From positions 8,111,079 to 8,175,078 of the forward strand of contig OY759215.1 in assembly GCA_963662175.1 (NCBI GenBank): a DNA stretch of 64,000 bases, given 5' to 3'. This DNA comes from Aradus depressus (Eukaryota > Arthropoda > Insecta > Hemiptera > Aradidae). Numbering within the stretch: position 1 is the stretch's first letter; each line of letters opens with the position of its first letter. Shown piece after piece: positions 44,447 through 55,327 of this stretch. Below the pieces are notes generated by a model. That model was not told where the DNA came from. It worked only from the letters and a program-made list of their open reading frames with translations, and did not search any database. A program made the translations under genes and the position numbers.

Positions 44447-45524
44447 TATATATAGTTAGTGAAATTAGACAATATATTAAATAAACAAGTTTTATTTTAT
44501 TTTTCAAGTCCATTTGAATTATTTCACAATATCTCTGCAATAATGTCAGTTTTCATTCATAATTGTGTCTAAAACGGTATATTCTGCGGGGATCGACCCC
44601 CCTATGAAGATGGGATTGTACCCTATTTATCAGGCGACTGAGTTACCCCAACTGTCATGGTCAGATAATGACTGTTTGGGTAACTGTTCCACAATCTAAT
44701 TGAACCCCCCCACTTCTGAATCTGATGTTTAACTAAATTACGAAACTTTCAACATGGGCAGAAAGTTTTGGGCTTTAACCGTTTCTGACAGATACTTTAT
44801 CTGTAAGGGGCAACACAGGGATCAGATGACACAATTTTTTCTTCCGGGGGGTAGAAAATTCCATTATGAATTTTCACTTGTACTTCGTCTTTGGGATTGC
44901 CGTTAAGGAAGACGAGAGGGCAAGTAACGTTTATTTGAAAAGAGTTTTGATTAAGTCATAAATAAAAAAATAAGCAGTATTGTGTAAAATGTATTTAGGA
45001 AATGTGGTCTTAATTTTCGTCCGATTTCGGCCAAAATTTAATTAGATCTAAGTTAGGATATGTGACATCTTCATTCCAAATTTGAAGTTTATTGCTACAA
45101 GCGTTTCTGAGCTAGAGCGCACACAAAATTTCAGATTCTAAGAGACAATGAGAAAATTGTCAAAATCGTATTTAGGGGACCTCAAAACCTCAAAAGTAAA
45201 CATGGCGAAGGTAACATTTACATTAGGCAAAGAGTCCTATAATTTATCATATCTGGAGGGCAAAGAAAGCCGCGGGCTCATATACATACTCTAGCTGCAT
45301 TCCTAAAGTGCATATATGGCTGTGAACCACTAAAAAATATTAGACATACATTTTTATATATGTAGCAATTTAAAAGGTCATTTTGTACCGAACGACATTA
45401 TGCATTGTATATCTAATGTTAATTGTAACTTTCTACTCATGACATTTCGCGGGGAATAAATGTAGTTATTTAAGACGTTATAAACTGTCCAATGAGAACA
45501 TTTAAAATATAACAATAAAAAAAA

Positions 45525-46410
45525 AGGGTTTTTGAATTGTGTCCCCTTCCCTGAAACCCCCCTTACCTTCGGCCGATGTCACTGAAATTTGACAGGTTGC
45601 ATCCTCATTAGGTTTGGACTTTAAATATGAAATTGAATCTCGATAATCCTAATCCTCATACGAGACTGAAAAGACAAGAAATGAACAGACGTTATAAACG
45701 TCTACTAAGAATACTAGACAAAAGGTCCAAACTAACTTTGACAACAAAACGACTTATATACAACGCAGTACTCAAACCTATGTGGACTTACGGACTTGAA
45801 CTCTGGGCTTCCAATCTCCAGCGCATCCAATCCCTTCAATCCAAAATCCTTCGTACAATAACCAATGCTCTTTACTACGTCTCAAACAAAACCCTTCACA
45901 CTGACCTTAACGTACCTTTCATCACTGAAGTCGCTAAATCCAAATATAAAATATTATTTTCCCTTCTTAGTTCCCACAATAGTCCTCTAGTCCGAGCCCT
46001 CCATTCTGCCATACTTCCCTAACGACGGCTTAAGCGTCAATGGCCTAGAGACCTCCTCAGCAGAAGCAGTGACAGTGACAGGGATTAGATATAAACGAGA
46101 GAAAAACAGTGACTATGGAGTGTCACCACTGGGTGATTTCTCTCCTCTTGACATGTTTGACTTGCCATTATCTCTTTATTAGCACATTTGCTTATTGTAT
46201 TTATTTGTATACAGTTGTAACTAGCTATTTGTAAATAAAAAAATAAAAAGAATCTCGATACATTTATTCTATCGGGAGTTATAATGTTCACAGACATTTT
46301 TTTTTCATATTTGGAATATGGAGGTCGGAAAACTTGAAATTTCGGTGAAAACTCACCGTAAAATTTTAGACTGATTATATAACTTCCCTCATACATCGTA
46401 TAGTTGGAAA
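45525..46410 (+). repeat. HC repeat, interrupted by a jockey LINE
   Basis: 'gggtttttgaattgtgtccc' and 'caggttgcatcctcattagg' before the insertion; 'tctcgatacatttattctat', 'gggagttataatgttcacag' and the tail 'taacttccctcatacatcg' after it. Confidence 0.75.
45646..46249 (+). mobile_element. Jockey-type LINE 3' end with TSD
   Basis: A 5'-truncated insertion of about 604 bp. Its frame (45627-46022, including flank) reads PHTRLKRQEMNRRYKRLL, then LTLTTKRLIYNAVLKPMWTY and GLELWASNLQRIQSLQSKIL, the C-terminal end of jockey reverse transcriptase. The usual GSA/KAS stretch after GLELW is partly deleted relative to 59305-59829. An A-rich tail follows. An 11-bp target-site duplication 'gaatctcgata' lies at 45635-45645 and 46250-46260. 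Confidence 0.85.
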
Positions 46411-46554
46411 CTAAAAAACAAAAATAACTGCGCAGCAAGCACGCGCATGAAAGGGTTTGATTATTTTAGGATTAATCAACAATTAGTAATTATTTTAGAT
46501 TCGGAATATTAATCATATGTGTAGGTCATTAAAGAAAATTAAAAAAAAAGTTCT

Positions 46555-46700
46555 TGTGTGCTTTATGAACACGATAATTTCCAAGAGAACGAAAAATATC
46601 GACAAACATTTCAAATATGGAACCCCATAAGAACGATTACCTACTATTCATTTTCAGTCAAATCGGTCATAGAGGAGAAGTATTTAGAGAAAGAGCGGAA
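46555..46700 (-). repeat. HC repeat fragment, minus orientation
   Basis: 'tttatgaacacgataatttc', 'aaatatcgacaaacatttca', 'cattttcagtcaaatcggtc'. Confidence 0.55.
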
Positions 46701-46719
46701 ACTTATTTGAACTGATGAT

Positions 46720-47240
46720 GTTACACTGTGATTCAAGTTGAACTTGGGCTGCAAGTTCCTCAGAAAGGAACGACATAAGTTGTGTGGGTTATTGACAAGC
46801 AGAAATAGTCTCTCTACTTGACCATATGATACCATTTAAATGATTTGACAATTGATATTTAAGTCGTTATCTTTGGATAGCCTCCGAAAGGGTGGTCCAT
46901 TGTCACACTTGCCAAGCCCCTCTGGTATTGTGCCATACAAACCTGCCATATGGCTCCCTCAAGTGCCATGTGTCTCCTCCCATTATACGACTATCACCCA
47001 GTTTATGCTAATAAAGTTCATCCAAGGTTGTCACAGTGAATTTCATGGTCTTTTTCTTCAAAAGCCAGTTTTCAATTTTTAAAAAAATTATCGATAATCG
47101 TCTCTTTTTAATGACCTCAACGTAGTTATTAATAGAGTAAGTTGAAACATATGGTCCTTTTTCTATTTGTTGTAATCAAGCGGAAATTCGAACTCGGATT
47201 TTAAACAAAACATAAAAATTTAAGAAACCCCCGACACAAA
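46720..47240. other. Unassigned DNA
   Basis: The frame at 46852-47082 has no motif or splice support. No gene called. Confidence 0.3.
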
Positions 47241-47264
47241 GACAAATTTTTTGTTCATTAATTT

Positions 47265-47590
47265 ATTTTTAGTGAAACCTCGGTGGGGAGGGCTTTTTAT
47301 GGGGGGTGGGGCTTGGGCTTATAAACATTTGAGCTCAAACTCCAAGTCTCTAGCTGTAATAGAGGCCGAGATCCCTACACAGGCTATGATGAAACCTGAA
47401 AATCTTGGAAACGGCATACCCGATTTCCACCAAACATGGCTAAGAACCATCTCGCAAATATAAGCTTTTGAAACAAAAAAAAAACACATTGAAATCGGTT
47501 CAGCCATCTTGGAACTACGATGCCACAGACAGACAGACAAAGGCTTCAAACTTATAACACCCCCTTCTTTTGCTTCGGGGGTTAAAAAAT
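47265..47590 (+). repeat. LINE-like 3' tail repeat
   Basis: 'gaaatcggttcagccatctt', 'acagacagacagacaaaggc', then 'ttataacacccccttctttt' and 'gcttcgggggttaaaaa' form an ending I recognise as a common insect interspersed repeat. The family cannot be fixed from the tail alone. Confidence 0.5.
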
Positions 47591-47716
47591 ACCTGTACAT
47601 TGACCAATTGATGACAGATATTTAGATCTTTGAATATGTGGTAATTTCTACAGGTTAGATGATTAGGGTCTGAATACATTTTTTTGCGTTCTGTGTTGAT
47701 ATAGTGGAAATACTAA

Positions 47717-47942
47717 TGAATAAAATAAAATGATAGATAAAAAACTTTTTTGAACACTTATATTGTCTAATACCACAAACATATACTTAAATGTGTACCG
47801 GTTTCGGCTTACGCCATCGTCAGCACAATGTTCAACAATAACAACAATTGATGGCGTATGCCGAAACCAGTATATGTTTGTGGAATTAGACAATGTAAGT
47901 GTTCAAAAAAGTGTTTTATCTATCATTTTATTTTATTTATTA
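47717..47942. mobile_element. Penelope-related hairpin (family P5)
   Basis: Arms share 'taaaataaaatgatagataa', 'ttttttgaacactta', 'attgtctaat' and 'ccacaaacatata' in inverted order. The short centre holds the two hammerhead-like motifs back to back. The left motif (47792-47827, minus) is well formed; the right one (47850-47876, plus) has lost part of the core. Confidence 0.75.
47792..47827 (-). ncRNA. Hammerhead-like motif (family P5)
   Basis: Minus strand: stem I UGUG, core CUGACGA, extra U, stem II GGC/GCC with loop GUAA, GAAA, self-complementary ACCGGU, A at the cleavage position, then CACA closing a four-pair stem I. Confidence 0.6.
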
Positions 47943-47947
47943 GTTGA

Positions 47948-48237
47948 TTAGTTATTATGAATCATGCCTGGGTTTTAACTACGAGGTTATAGCCTACTAC
48001 CAGAGCTCTCTTTAATCACTATGTTGGATATGAGTCCGGCTCTACTGTGAAAGTCCTAAATCTTCCCTACCAAGGTTTATTCACCCAGGATAGGGTCTTA
48101 AACGAGTACCTGACATCGCATAGGCTCGGAAGCATCGCTTAATGTCCCATCCGAAGGACTGCATGCTAAAGGATTCTTAGGCCACTGCTGGGATTCAAAC
48201 AAGAGGCTAGCACGCGGTCTCTGAGCTACCGGGGCTC
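47948..48237 (-). mobile_element. SINE-A copy, diverged
   Basis: 'gaatcatgcctgggttttaa' through 'cccatccgaaggactgcatg' to the head remnant 'gagctaccggggctc'. Many substitutions and deletions. Confidence 0.8.
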
Positions 48238-48244
48238 TACATTT

Positions 48245-48630
48245 CTAAACGTAAATAAATAAAACAAACTTTTTTTTTTAGATATTTTCTATTCCACAAG
48301 AAATTTATATACAAACTAATAGTATCGGTACTACACCATTGTCAGATTTAGTTATATATTTATTATATCTGAATTTTAGACATCGAAAAATTGGTCAACG
48401 TATATTTTCGAATTTCTCCAACTCGAAAAAGGACCATATCTTTCAATTTACTTACTAACTAAACCCGACATTGGTGTAATGCTGAAACCTTTAGTGTTTA
48501 TGTACAACATTTCTTGTAGAATAGACAATATATATTTAAATAAATAAAATCTTTAGTGGAATAGACAATATTTCAAAAACAATTTGTTTTATTTATTACA
48601 AGTTTCCACAATATGTCCGCGTTTCTCAAC
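48245..48630. mobile_element. Penelope-related hairpin (family P1), decayed
   Basis: Left arm has 'atattttctattccacaaga' and 'tagtatcggtactacaccat'; right arm has 'cccgacattggtgtaatgct' followed by GAAAC and 'cttgtagaatagacaatata', then a partial second arm ('tagtggaatagacaatattt', 'acaagtttccacaatat'). Core bases are mutated. Confidence 0.6.
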
Positions 48631-48650
48631 TTAGAAATATATATTTATAC

Positions 48651-48996
48651 AGAGGGCGCCGGTAGCTCAGTGGTATGCGTGCTTGACTTCTGAGCTCAAG
48701 GTCGTGGGTTCGTAACCCGACCGAGGCCCTTAGTTTATTTTATCTGGGAGGTAAAATAAACTTAACTCGCCGTCTTTCGGATGGGACGTTAAGCGATGGT
48801 CCCGAGCCTGTACGATGTCAGGTACTCGTTAAAGACCCCTACCCTAGATGAATAAAAATTTAGGGTAGTCAAAATTTAGGACTCCCACAGTAGAGTCGGG
48901 CTCATGTCCACCAGAGTGACGAAAGAGCGCTCTGGTAGTAGGCGATATGACCTCGTAGTTAAAGCCCGAGCTTGAGTCATAATAACTAACCCAACC
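48651..48996 (+). mobile_element. SINE-A copy, full length reference, with TSD
   Basis: The cleanest complete copy: head 'agagggcgccggtagctcag', box B 'gggttcgtaaccc', 'ggcccttagtttattttatc', the full body, and 3' end 'gagtcataataactaaccca' plus acc. An 11-bp target-site duplication 'tatatttatac' lies at 48640-48650 and 48997-49007. About 346 bp. It is inserted next to a family P1 hairpin. Confidence 0.95.
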
Positions 48997-49009
48997 TATA
49001 TTTATACAC

Positions 49010-49700
49010 TTAACTATTTTCAGCCAAATCGGCTATAAAGAAGGGGAAAACCAGAGGAGGGGGGTTAAACCTCAAAAAACTTCAAATTTCAGATGAAGAT
49101 GGTCGATGCATAGGAGTGTCTGTCATTATAATGTATTTCAAATACGAAGTTTATTTTATTTATTTATTTATTATAAATTTATAATATATTTAATATATAT
49201 TTAATAGCGTAAGAAGACAATGACATAGTCCGACAGTTTGCTGCTTGGAAGGATGTAATCCATCGATTATCCATATCATTTATATCATAATTAGGTAATC
49301 GGTCAGAAATTGGTGTTGAGTTTTCAAAAGGAATTTCATATTTTCTCAACCTCTGATTTTGAAGATGAAAAAAAAATTTCCTGTCTGTGTGTTTGTTTGT
49401 AAACGAATGAATATATCTATACGAAATTTTGTATGTGTTTCGGCCAAAAGGAAAGAAAACGGTTAAGATGGGCTTAACACAAAAACTCTATTAACTGCCC
49501 AAGTTATTAATCTATCAACACGAAATTGTATATGCAAGTGCAAAATCCCATAAGGAAAACACTTAACTATTTTCAGTCGAATCGGCTCTAAAGAAGGGGA
49601 AAACCAGAGGAGGGGGGCTCAACGTCAAAAACTCTAAGAACTGTCCATGTAACGAATGTATCAACGTAAAAGGAGAAGGAAACTTTAGTTTATTCCATGG
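49010..49700 (-). repeat. HC repeat, minus orientation
   Basis: Blocks 'ttaactattttcagccaaat' (49012) and 'ttaactattttcagtcgaat' (49562), 'gtcagaaattggtgttgagt', 'ctatcaacacgaaattgtat'. At least two internal units. Confidence 0.65.
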
Positions 49701-49719
49701 GTCGAAACATGATCTCGAC

Positions 49720-50460
49720 ATAGAACTTGCGGCCGACTCTATAATAGTGTCCAGCGTTATAAAAATATAATATATAATAAAAATAAAAAGCTGATATTAT
49801 TATAAGCAGGTCTTGCAATCCGATGGTTCCAAGCAAAACCGGACATCTTGAAGCATCTCCCCTCCCCCCCGGGGAGTGTTGGGTGGCACTTGATTGGACT
49901 CACCCTGAACAAACAATAACGTGGTCGGGCGATCCAATAATACCCACCCGGGGGCACAATGCTCTCATTCATTACGGCCAGGTCGATCAGTTTTTTTTTA
50001 ACAATGAGAAACAATCCGAGCCCCTAGAACAAAGAGTAGGAGGGGATATGCAGGCGGACAAAGACGAAGCATAGGAGGGTCGCCAGGGAGGAGGAGGTGT
50101 GTCTGTCTGTCTCCTGCATCGAAATCAATCCCATTTCTCTCTATTCCATTTTTACTTTCGTATACCATTAATATTGTAATCGTGCGAAAATCCGAGATCG
50201 AGTTTTCAACGGAATTTCACAATTTCAAGGTCTCCTGAACACATTTTGACCATTTTCGCGTTGATGTTAGTTTATGTGTATGTGATTTGATTTTGTGAGA
50301 AGACAAACTCAGGAACGATTTGTAGCAATCAACTTCAAATTTCAGATAAAGATGGTCGTCATTTGTTCTAACTAAGATCTTATTAGACTTTCGTCGAAAT
50401 CAGACGAAAATTAAGACCACTTTAATTCCAGATCTAAGTACATTTTACAAGATATCACTT
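49720..50460. other. Unassigned DNA; repeat F (reverse) at 50290-50460
   Basis: GC-richer unique sequence at 49800-50150 with overlapping frames on both strands (minus 49757-50014, plus 49823-50074) but no recognisable motif. Confidence 0.3.
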
Positions 50461-50507
50461 TGTAGTGAAAACAGTAAGACACTTTTTACATTAAATACTA
50501 CTTTTTA

Positions 50508-50696
50508 GAAATTAATATTATAAATATTAATAATATTTTTTGAAATTAATATTATAAATATTAATTATATTTTTTGAAATTAATATTATAAATATTAATT
50601 ATATTTTTTGAAATTAATATTATAAATATTAATTATATTTTTTGAAATTAATATTATAAATATTAATTATATTTTTTGAAAGTAATATTATAAATT
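50508..50696. repeat. 34-bp AT-rich minisatellite, about 5.5 copies
   Basis: Unit starts GAAATTAATATTATAAATAT and ends in a T run; starts fall at 50508, 50542, 50576, 50610, 50644 and 50678 (exactly 34 bp apart). Copies are nearly identical. The core TTAATATTATAAATATTAA is close to palindromic. Confidence 0.95.
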
Positions 50697-51560
50697 GTGG
50701 TAAATATTTTAAGGATGTATGTGTTAAACTTAAATAAATAAAAATATAAATAATAATTGAATTAATAATAATTAAATAAAAAATAAATTACCACATTTCC
50801 TGTAGAAATTTAATCTCTCTTTTTTTTTTTTTTACTAAATTTTGATTTCTACAGTAGTTTTTCGAAAAGGGCTCTAAAAATATCAAAAGTTCAAGACGTG
50901 TAATTTTTAAGAAAGTGCACATATTTAAAAAAAAAAATTCAATTAACCAACTTTTCATTTGGATTTCTAAAGAGACCATTTTTAATCATTTTAAATAATA
51001 TTAAATATAATTCAAAGGTTTTCAAATAATCTTACTGGGCCAACAGAATAGAATTTTCGAGAACAAATATTGGGTTTATTTTCTTAAATCTACTAAAGAA
51101 ACTAAACATGGAAACAAACAAAAATCAAAAGAAAAAAATCTTAAAAACTAAATTCTTAAACTAATTAATATTTTTGTTTTATATTTTGGGTCATTCTCTA
51201 AAATTAAGTTATTTATATTTGGGAATATATCCTGTACATATAAACAAACAACAGTACCTTCTTTTTGGATCAGTTTCACCATCAATACACTTCTATTTAG
51301 TTCATTATAACTTAAGCCTAAACACCACTACATGTTCACTCAGACCGTTGCCATTGAACGCAGGCCTCCACTCTCTTTACACACACTAAAAAAAAACAGC
51401 TGATGGCCGTGTTGTTTTAAAAGAAATTTGCTTTTTATATAAAAATAAATATAATTAGTTTTTTAATGTTTATAATTTAATCATTTTAATGTGTGTATTA
51501 TTTTTATACATCACAAAATATTAATAATATTTTATACTTTGTATAACTGGGGAAGTAACA
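50697..51560 (+). repeat. S repeat, copy 2
   Basis: Closely follows 57078-57865: 'taccacatttcctgtagaaa', 'gatttctacagtagtttttc', 'gaaaagggc', 'caagacgtg', 'aacagctgatg', 'taatgtgtgtattattttta'. No protein encoded. Directly abuts the minisatellite and is followed by an HC tail ('tttgtataactggggaag'). Confidence 0.75.
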
Positions 51561-51574
51561 TTGTAAATAGTGTT

Positions 51575-52095
51575 GTTTATGTCATGTTTGTAAATAAAAC
51601 CATCTGAGTGAAAATAAGGTGTCGCATTGAATTTAGTCCACCCTGTAAATATGAACACGCACATCACTAAAATATTAGAGGTTAACGTTATAACTTCGAC
51701 GGATTTCTAATAAAGCACATACCTAATAACTAATGTAGGAGATAAGGTGGTAATTATTGGCCAATTAAGGATAGTGAAGCACCAGAGATGGCTGAGGAGA
51801 GATAGTCTCCGGAGACAATGGAAGCGTCTCTTAGAAGCATCCCACAGCAGACTATAGTCGAGACTGCAACCTACCGGCCAAAGTAACTAACTTATGGTTA
51901 CCTATAATCGTTTTTGGTTAATAGCTAATCACCAAAATTGCTGCCTCAATGGTTTCTTCAGAAAATATTTGAAAACAGTACCACAACGCTTTATTACATT
52001 CTATATTTCTTCTACGACAATTTTAGTTAGATCCATCCAAAATATATATTTTATCTTTCATATTGTCTTTAAAAAATTCAGATCGAGTGGTCGAA
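51575..52095. other. Unassigned DNA
   Basis: No recognisable feature; the frame at 51894-52127 runs into a SINE-A fragment. Confidence 0.3.
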
Positions 52096-52099
52096 ATCT

Positions 52100-52330
52100 A
52101 GCCGAGGATTATAGGTATTTATTCTGAGAGGTAAAAAAATGTGAGCATGTCGTCCTTCGGATGGGACTTTAGGCAATGATCCAGGGCCTTTTCGAATGTC
52201 AGATACTCGTTAGTGAGTCGTATGTTATGTAACTAAACCCGGGTAGGTAAACTTTCGGTATCCCGCTGTAGAGCTAACAGGGATGGGATAAGAGCATTCG
52301 ATGCTTAGGTCCCTAGGTGTACACAACAAC
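52100..52330 (+). mobile_element. SINE-A copy, strongly diverged
   Basis: 'gagcatgtcgtccttcggat', 'gtcagatactcgttag' and 'acccgggtaggtaaactttc' identify it. Ends are lost. Confidence 0.6.
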
Positions 52331-52532
52331 AACCCTCCCAATATTTCTCATTCTGTCTATGGTTGACTATCATCGCTTCTGGTTGCTGCCTATCTACCGA
52401 CATGTCTTAATGTGTTTTTCAGAAAATATGTGAAAACGGTACCACAAAGGCCACCTATATTCTATATTTCTTTCTTGACAATTTTAGTTCGAACCAAAAG
52501 GTAACCTATTTTATCTTCACATGTGGTGTCTA

Positions 52533-52620
52533 ATGAGCTCAGGATCGCGAGTTGGGAACCTAGACGAGGCTCTTAGTTGTGTTGACTGGGAAGTAAAAAA
52601 TAATCTGGAAGGTGAACAGT
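52533..52620 (+). mobile_element. SINE-A fragment
   Basis: 'gagctcaggatcgcgagttg' (box B region) and 'gactgggaagtaaaaaa' only. Confidence 0.55.
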
Positions 52621-52689
52621 CTAGTGAGAGAAGTGTTTTTAGGGTTAAGGTAAAGTGAACCAAGTAGGAGTGAGAATAACAGTTAAATC

Positions 52690-53215
52690 GATGCGAAAAG
52701 GTACTTTTATTTATTTATATGTACACATTTATGCCCAAAATAACATTGATATAAATAATGGCCAATAATAAAACAGAAAAAAAAAAACAGTTTTAAGTAA
52801 TTAGTTCGTAAGATTTTTTTAAATTGAAATTTGATTTTTTTTTATATTGATTATTCTGAATTTATTTTAAATGTAGGTTAAGTAAAATAAACCCAAATAT
52901 TTGTTCTCTTATTCTATGCTATTCATTTCCCCTGTTATACCTTTGGATTAGAATTAACATATTTTGCAAAATTTAGAAAAACATTATGGCATCTCTTTAG
53001 TAAATTTAGAATAAATCCAAATAAAAAGTTTGTTAATTGAAATTGTTTCAACTTAGTGCACTTTGTTTAAAATTTCGTCTTGAACTTTCGTTATTTTTTT
53101 AGGGCCTATCCGGAAACTACTGTAGAAATCAAAATTTGGTAGAAAACCAGCTAAAATTTCTACAGGAAATGTGGTAATTTTATTATTTAATTATATTTAA
53201 TATTTATTAATTATT
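52690..53215 (-). repeat. S repeat, copy 3, partial
   Basis: Minus orientation: 'ggaaactactgtagaaatca', 'aaatttctacaggaaatgtg', 'gttaattgaaattg', 'cattatggcatctcttt'. Closer to copy 1 than to copies 2 and 4 in the 'gaatagcatagaat' block. Confidence 0.65.
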
Positions 53216-53294
53216 CTTTTTGTTTTATTTGAATTTATTAATTCAATTAATTATTATTTTCATATTTATTTATTTTACTTTTTTTTTTTTAATT

Positions 53295-53395
53295 ATCACA
53301 AGGGTCGGAAAAATTAAATTTCATAGATAATTTGACATCGAATTTGCGACTGATTATATAAGTTCCCCTCTACTACGTATTGCTCGGAAGGTAAC
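53295..53395 (+). repeat. HC repeat tail
   Basis: 'agggtcggaaaaattaaatt', 'tttgacatcgaatttgcgac', 'aagttcccctctactacgta'. Confidence 0.6.
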
Positions 53396-53399
53396 TGTA

Positions 53400-54235
53400 C
53401 AAGAGATGGAAGGTTTTGAAAGGAATGTTGGAAACCGCAGACGAAGCTAAACCGCAGACTGACTTCAGTGTTGTCGCTAACACTGACAGATTACAGTTAA
53501 AAACAATTGTAATTCTTTTCTGTACACCATTCATTCATAAAGAATTAACGCCTATTCTAGCACTGAAAATTGATCATATACTTACAATATACAAACTACT
53601 TACAAAAAAGGCGAATAGTTCAAGAGCATGACCACGCAAATACTCACCTGAAACAAAATAAACCATAATAAATAATTTGATAAACAGGTATTGGAATATA
53701 CAAGTGAAATATAATGTCCTTTTTTTTTCTTTTTTTTTTAAAATATTTTATGCATATTTACAATCGGTACCTACGTACAGACCATAAGTTAATTTGTTGA
53801 CAATAGGTAATGGAACAATTTATGTACAATAATAAATAATAAAAGAGAAAAAATAAAAAATAATAATACTAGTAAATAAATAAATAAATAAAAAATAATA
53901 ATGATAAAAATGTCTTCGTGAAATCATGAATATATACAAAATAATAACGATGTATAATGTATAAGCACGCTAGGAGAATGTTCGTCTGAGTAGGTTGGTC
54001 AGAAAAGTGTGTACTATTATCCCCTTCTTAAAACATAAATCACTAAACTACAATCGGTAGGATGAGTTTCGTTAATAAAAAAAGAAAAAACGCTCAATGT
54101 TTTTGGAAGAGACTGTAACAAGGAAGGCATGGAAACTGTATAAATGAAGTTATGTGTATGCTTGTATATTTGTTCCAGGATGGCGCCACCACCGTTTTTT
54201 AAATACCTGCACTTTCTTGGTCATAAATATAAACG
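53400..54235. other. Unassigned AT-rich DNA
   Basis: The frame 53416-53631 (MKGMLETADEAKPQTDFSVV...) is open but lacks splice or motif support. The rest is (TAAA)-rich spacer. Confidence 0.3.
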
Positions 54236-54619
54236 GTATCTTGTAAATTGCACTTACACCTTGAAGTAAAATGGTCGTAATTTTCGTCTGATATCGGCCA
54301 TAATCTAATAAGATCTAGGTTGGCGCATGCGCATCTTCATATCAAATTGCACGTTCAATGCTACAATGGGTTGTCACGCTCACAAAATTATAATGAAATG
54401 TGAAATTCCGTTGAGAACTAGATCGAGGAAGTACACTTTTAGATCATTCGATACCGGTATCGGTATTTGCCTTCCAATACATCCTGATAGACGATATCGA
54501 TACTTCTCTTCATGTACCACTTCCGATAAAAGCATCCTTAAGCCCATCATCCGAGGAGGGTGGGAAAGATGGAAGAGGCACGTCTACGTCTAGTCTCTGC
54601 CCTTATTATAACCCTCCAG

Positions 54620-54889
54620 ACCTTCCGGAAACACTCGACAACTTTTGTGGCGGACGGGTCCGGACAATGGGAAGTTGTTTCGGGTTATTCCCCCAGTTGT
54701 GAGTGGGTTCATCCTTCATCAGAAGATGAAAAAGAACATGTATATAAGTCCCGTGAAATATTTGAAAGAATGGCCAAGGCATTGATGAAGAAGAAGCAGG
54801 AAAAGCATAAGAGCAGAGATACATCAAACAAAGTAACCTTAGAAAAAACAGTGAAATGTCGACATAACTGTTGTAGCCAATTAGCTTAG
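54620..54889 (+). CDS. Candidate terminal exon or coding remnant, unrecognised
   Basis: A good acceptor (ctctgcccttattataaccctccag) opens a frame that runs to TAG at 54887-54889. It begins TFRKHSTTFVADGSGQWEVV, has SSEDEKEHVYKSREIFERMA and a basic stretch LMKKKQEKHKSRD, and ends CRHNCCSQLA. Composition is protein-like. A neighbouring frame (54904-55107, offset by one) also looks protein-like: ENECEYIFVKTETFERGTLR ... SFVEIEEPLH-type sequence ending NPLRNSIEGKS. The pair may be a frameshifted pseudogene or two parts of one gene. Repeat F lies just upstream. No family recognised. Confidence 0.3.
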   Translation, partial: TFRKHSTTFVADGSGQWEVVSGYSPSCEWVHPSSEDEKEHVYKSREIFERMAKALMKKKQEKHKSRDTSNKVTLEKTVKCRHNCCSQLA

Positions 54890-55139
54890 ATTTTGTATGA
54901 CATTTGTATAAGATCAAAGACAGTAAGAATGTGTATATGAGAGAGAACGAATGTGAGTATATCTTTGTGAAGACTGAAACCTTTGAACGAGGAACTCTAA
55001 GAGAAGAAAGCCAAGAATTCAGCCATGTAGAAATTGAAGAACCACTTCACACCCTGGTGGGTATCATTCGCAACCCTCTGAGAAATTCAATAGAAGGAAA
55101 ATCGTAGGGGTTGTTCAGAGGCTAATCTCAATAAGAACG

Positions 55140-55235
55140 TCTATTTTACTTCCTCAATTATAGGAAGGATAAGGGAAGTTATGTAAAAGGTCAAAAATTC
55201 GATGTTGAATTTTCAACGGAATATCATGTTGAAAA
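55140..55235 (-). repeat. HC repeat end, minus orientation
   Basis: 'ttacttcctcaattatagga', 'gttatgtaaaaggtcaaaaa', 'gatgttgaattttcaacgga'. Confidence 0.6.
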
Positions 55236-55327
55236 AAGTTTCATGAAAAAAAATAAAAGAAAACCATTTTCATTTGGACCAGTACTAAACATGTAGGTAC
55301 CTACTTTACACAAAATGACAGCAATCT

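Larger units (their letters stand above)
44172..44554. mobile_element. Penelope-related hairpin insertion with TSD (family P4)
   Basis: Arms 44172-44280 and 44400-44508 are inverted with no net indel (109 bp each). A 12-bp direct repeat ATTCATAATTGT flanks the element (44160-44171, 44555-44566), leaving an asymmetric tail of 46 bp after the right arm. Each arm has a hammerhead-like motif. The architecture is the same as 9613-10235 with unrelated sequence. Confidence 0.75.
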
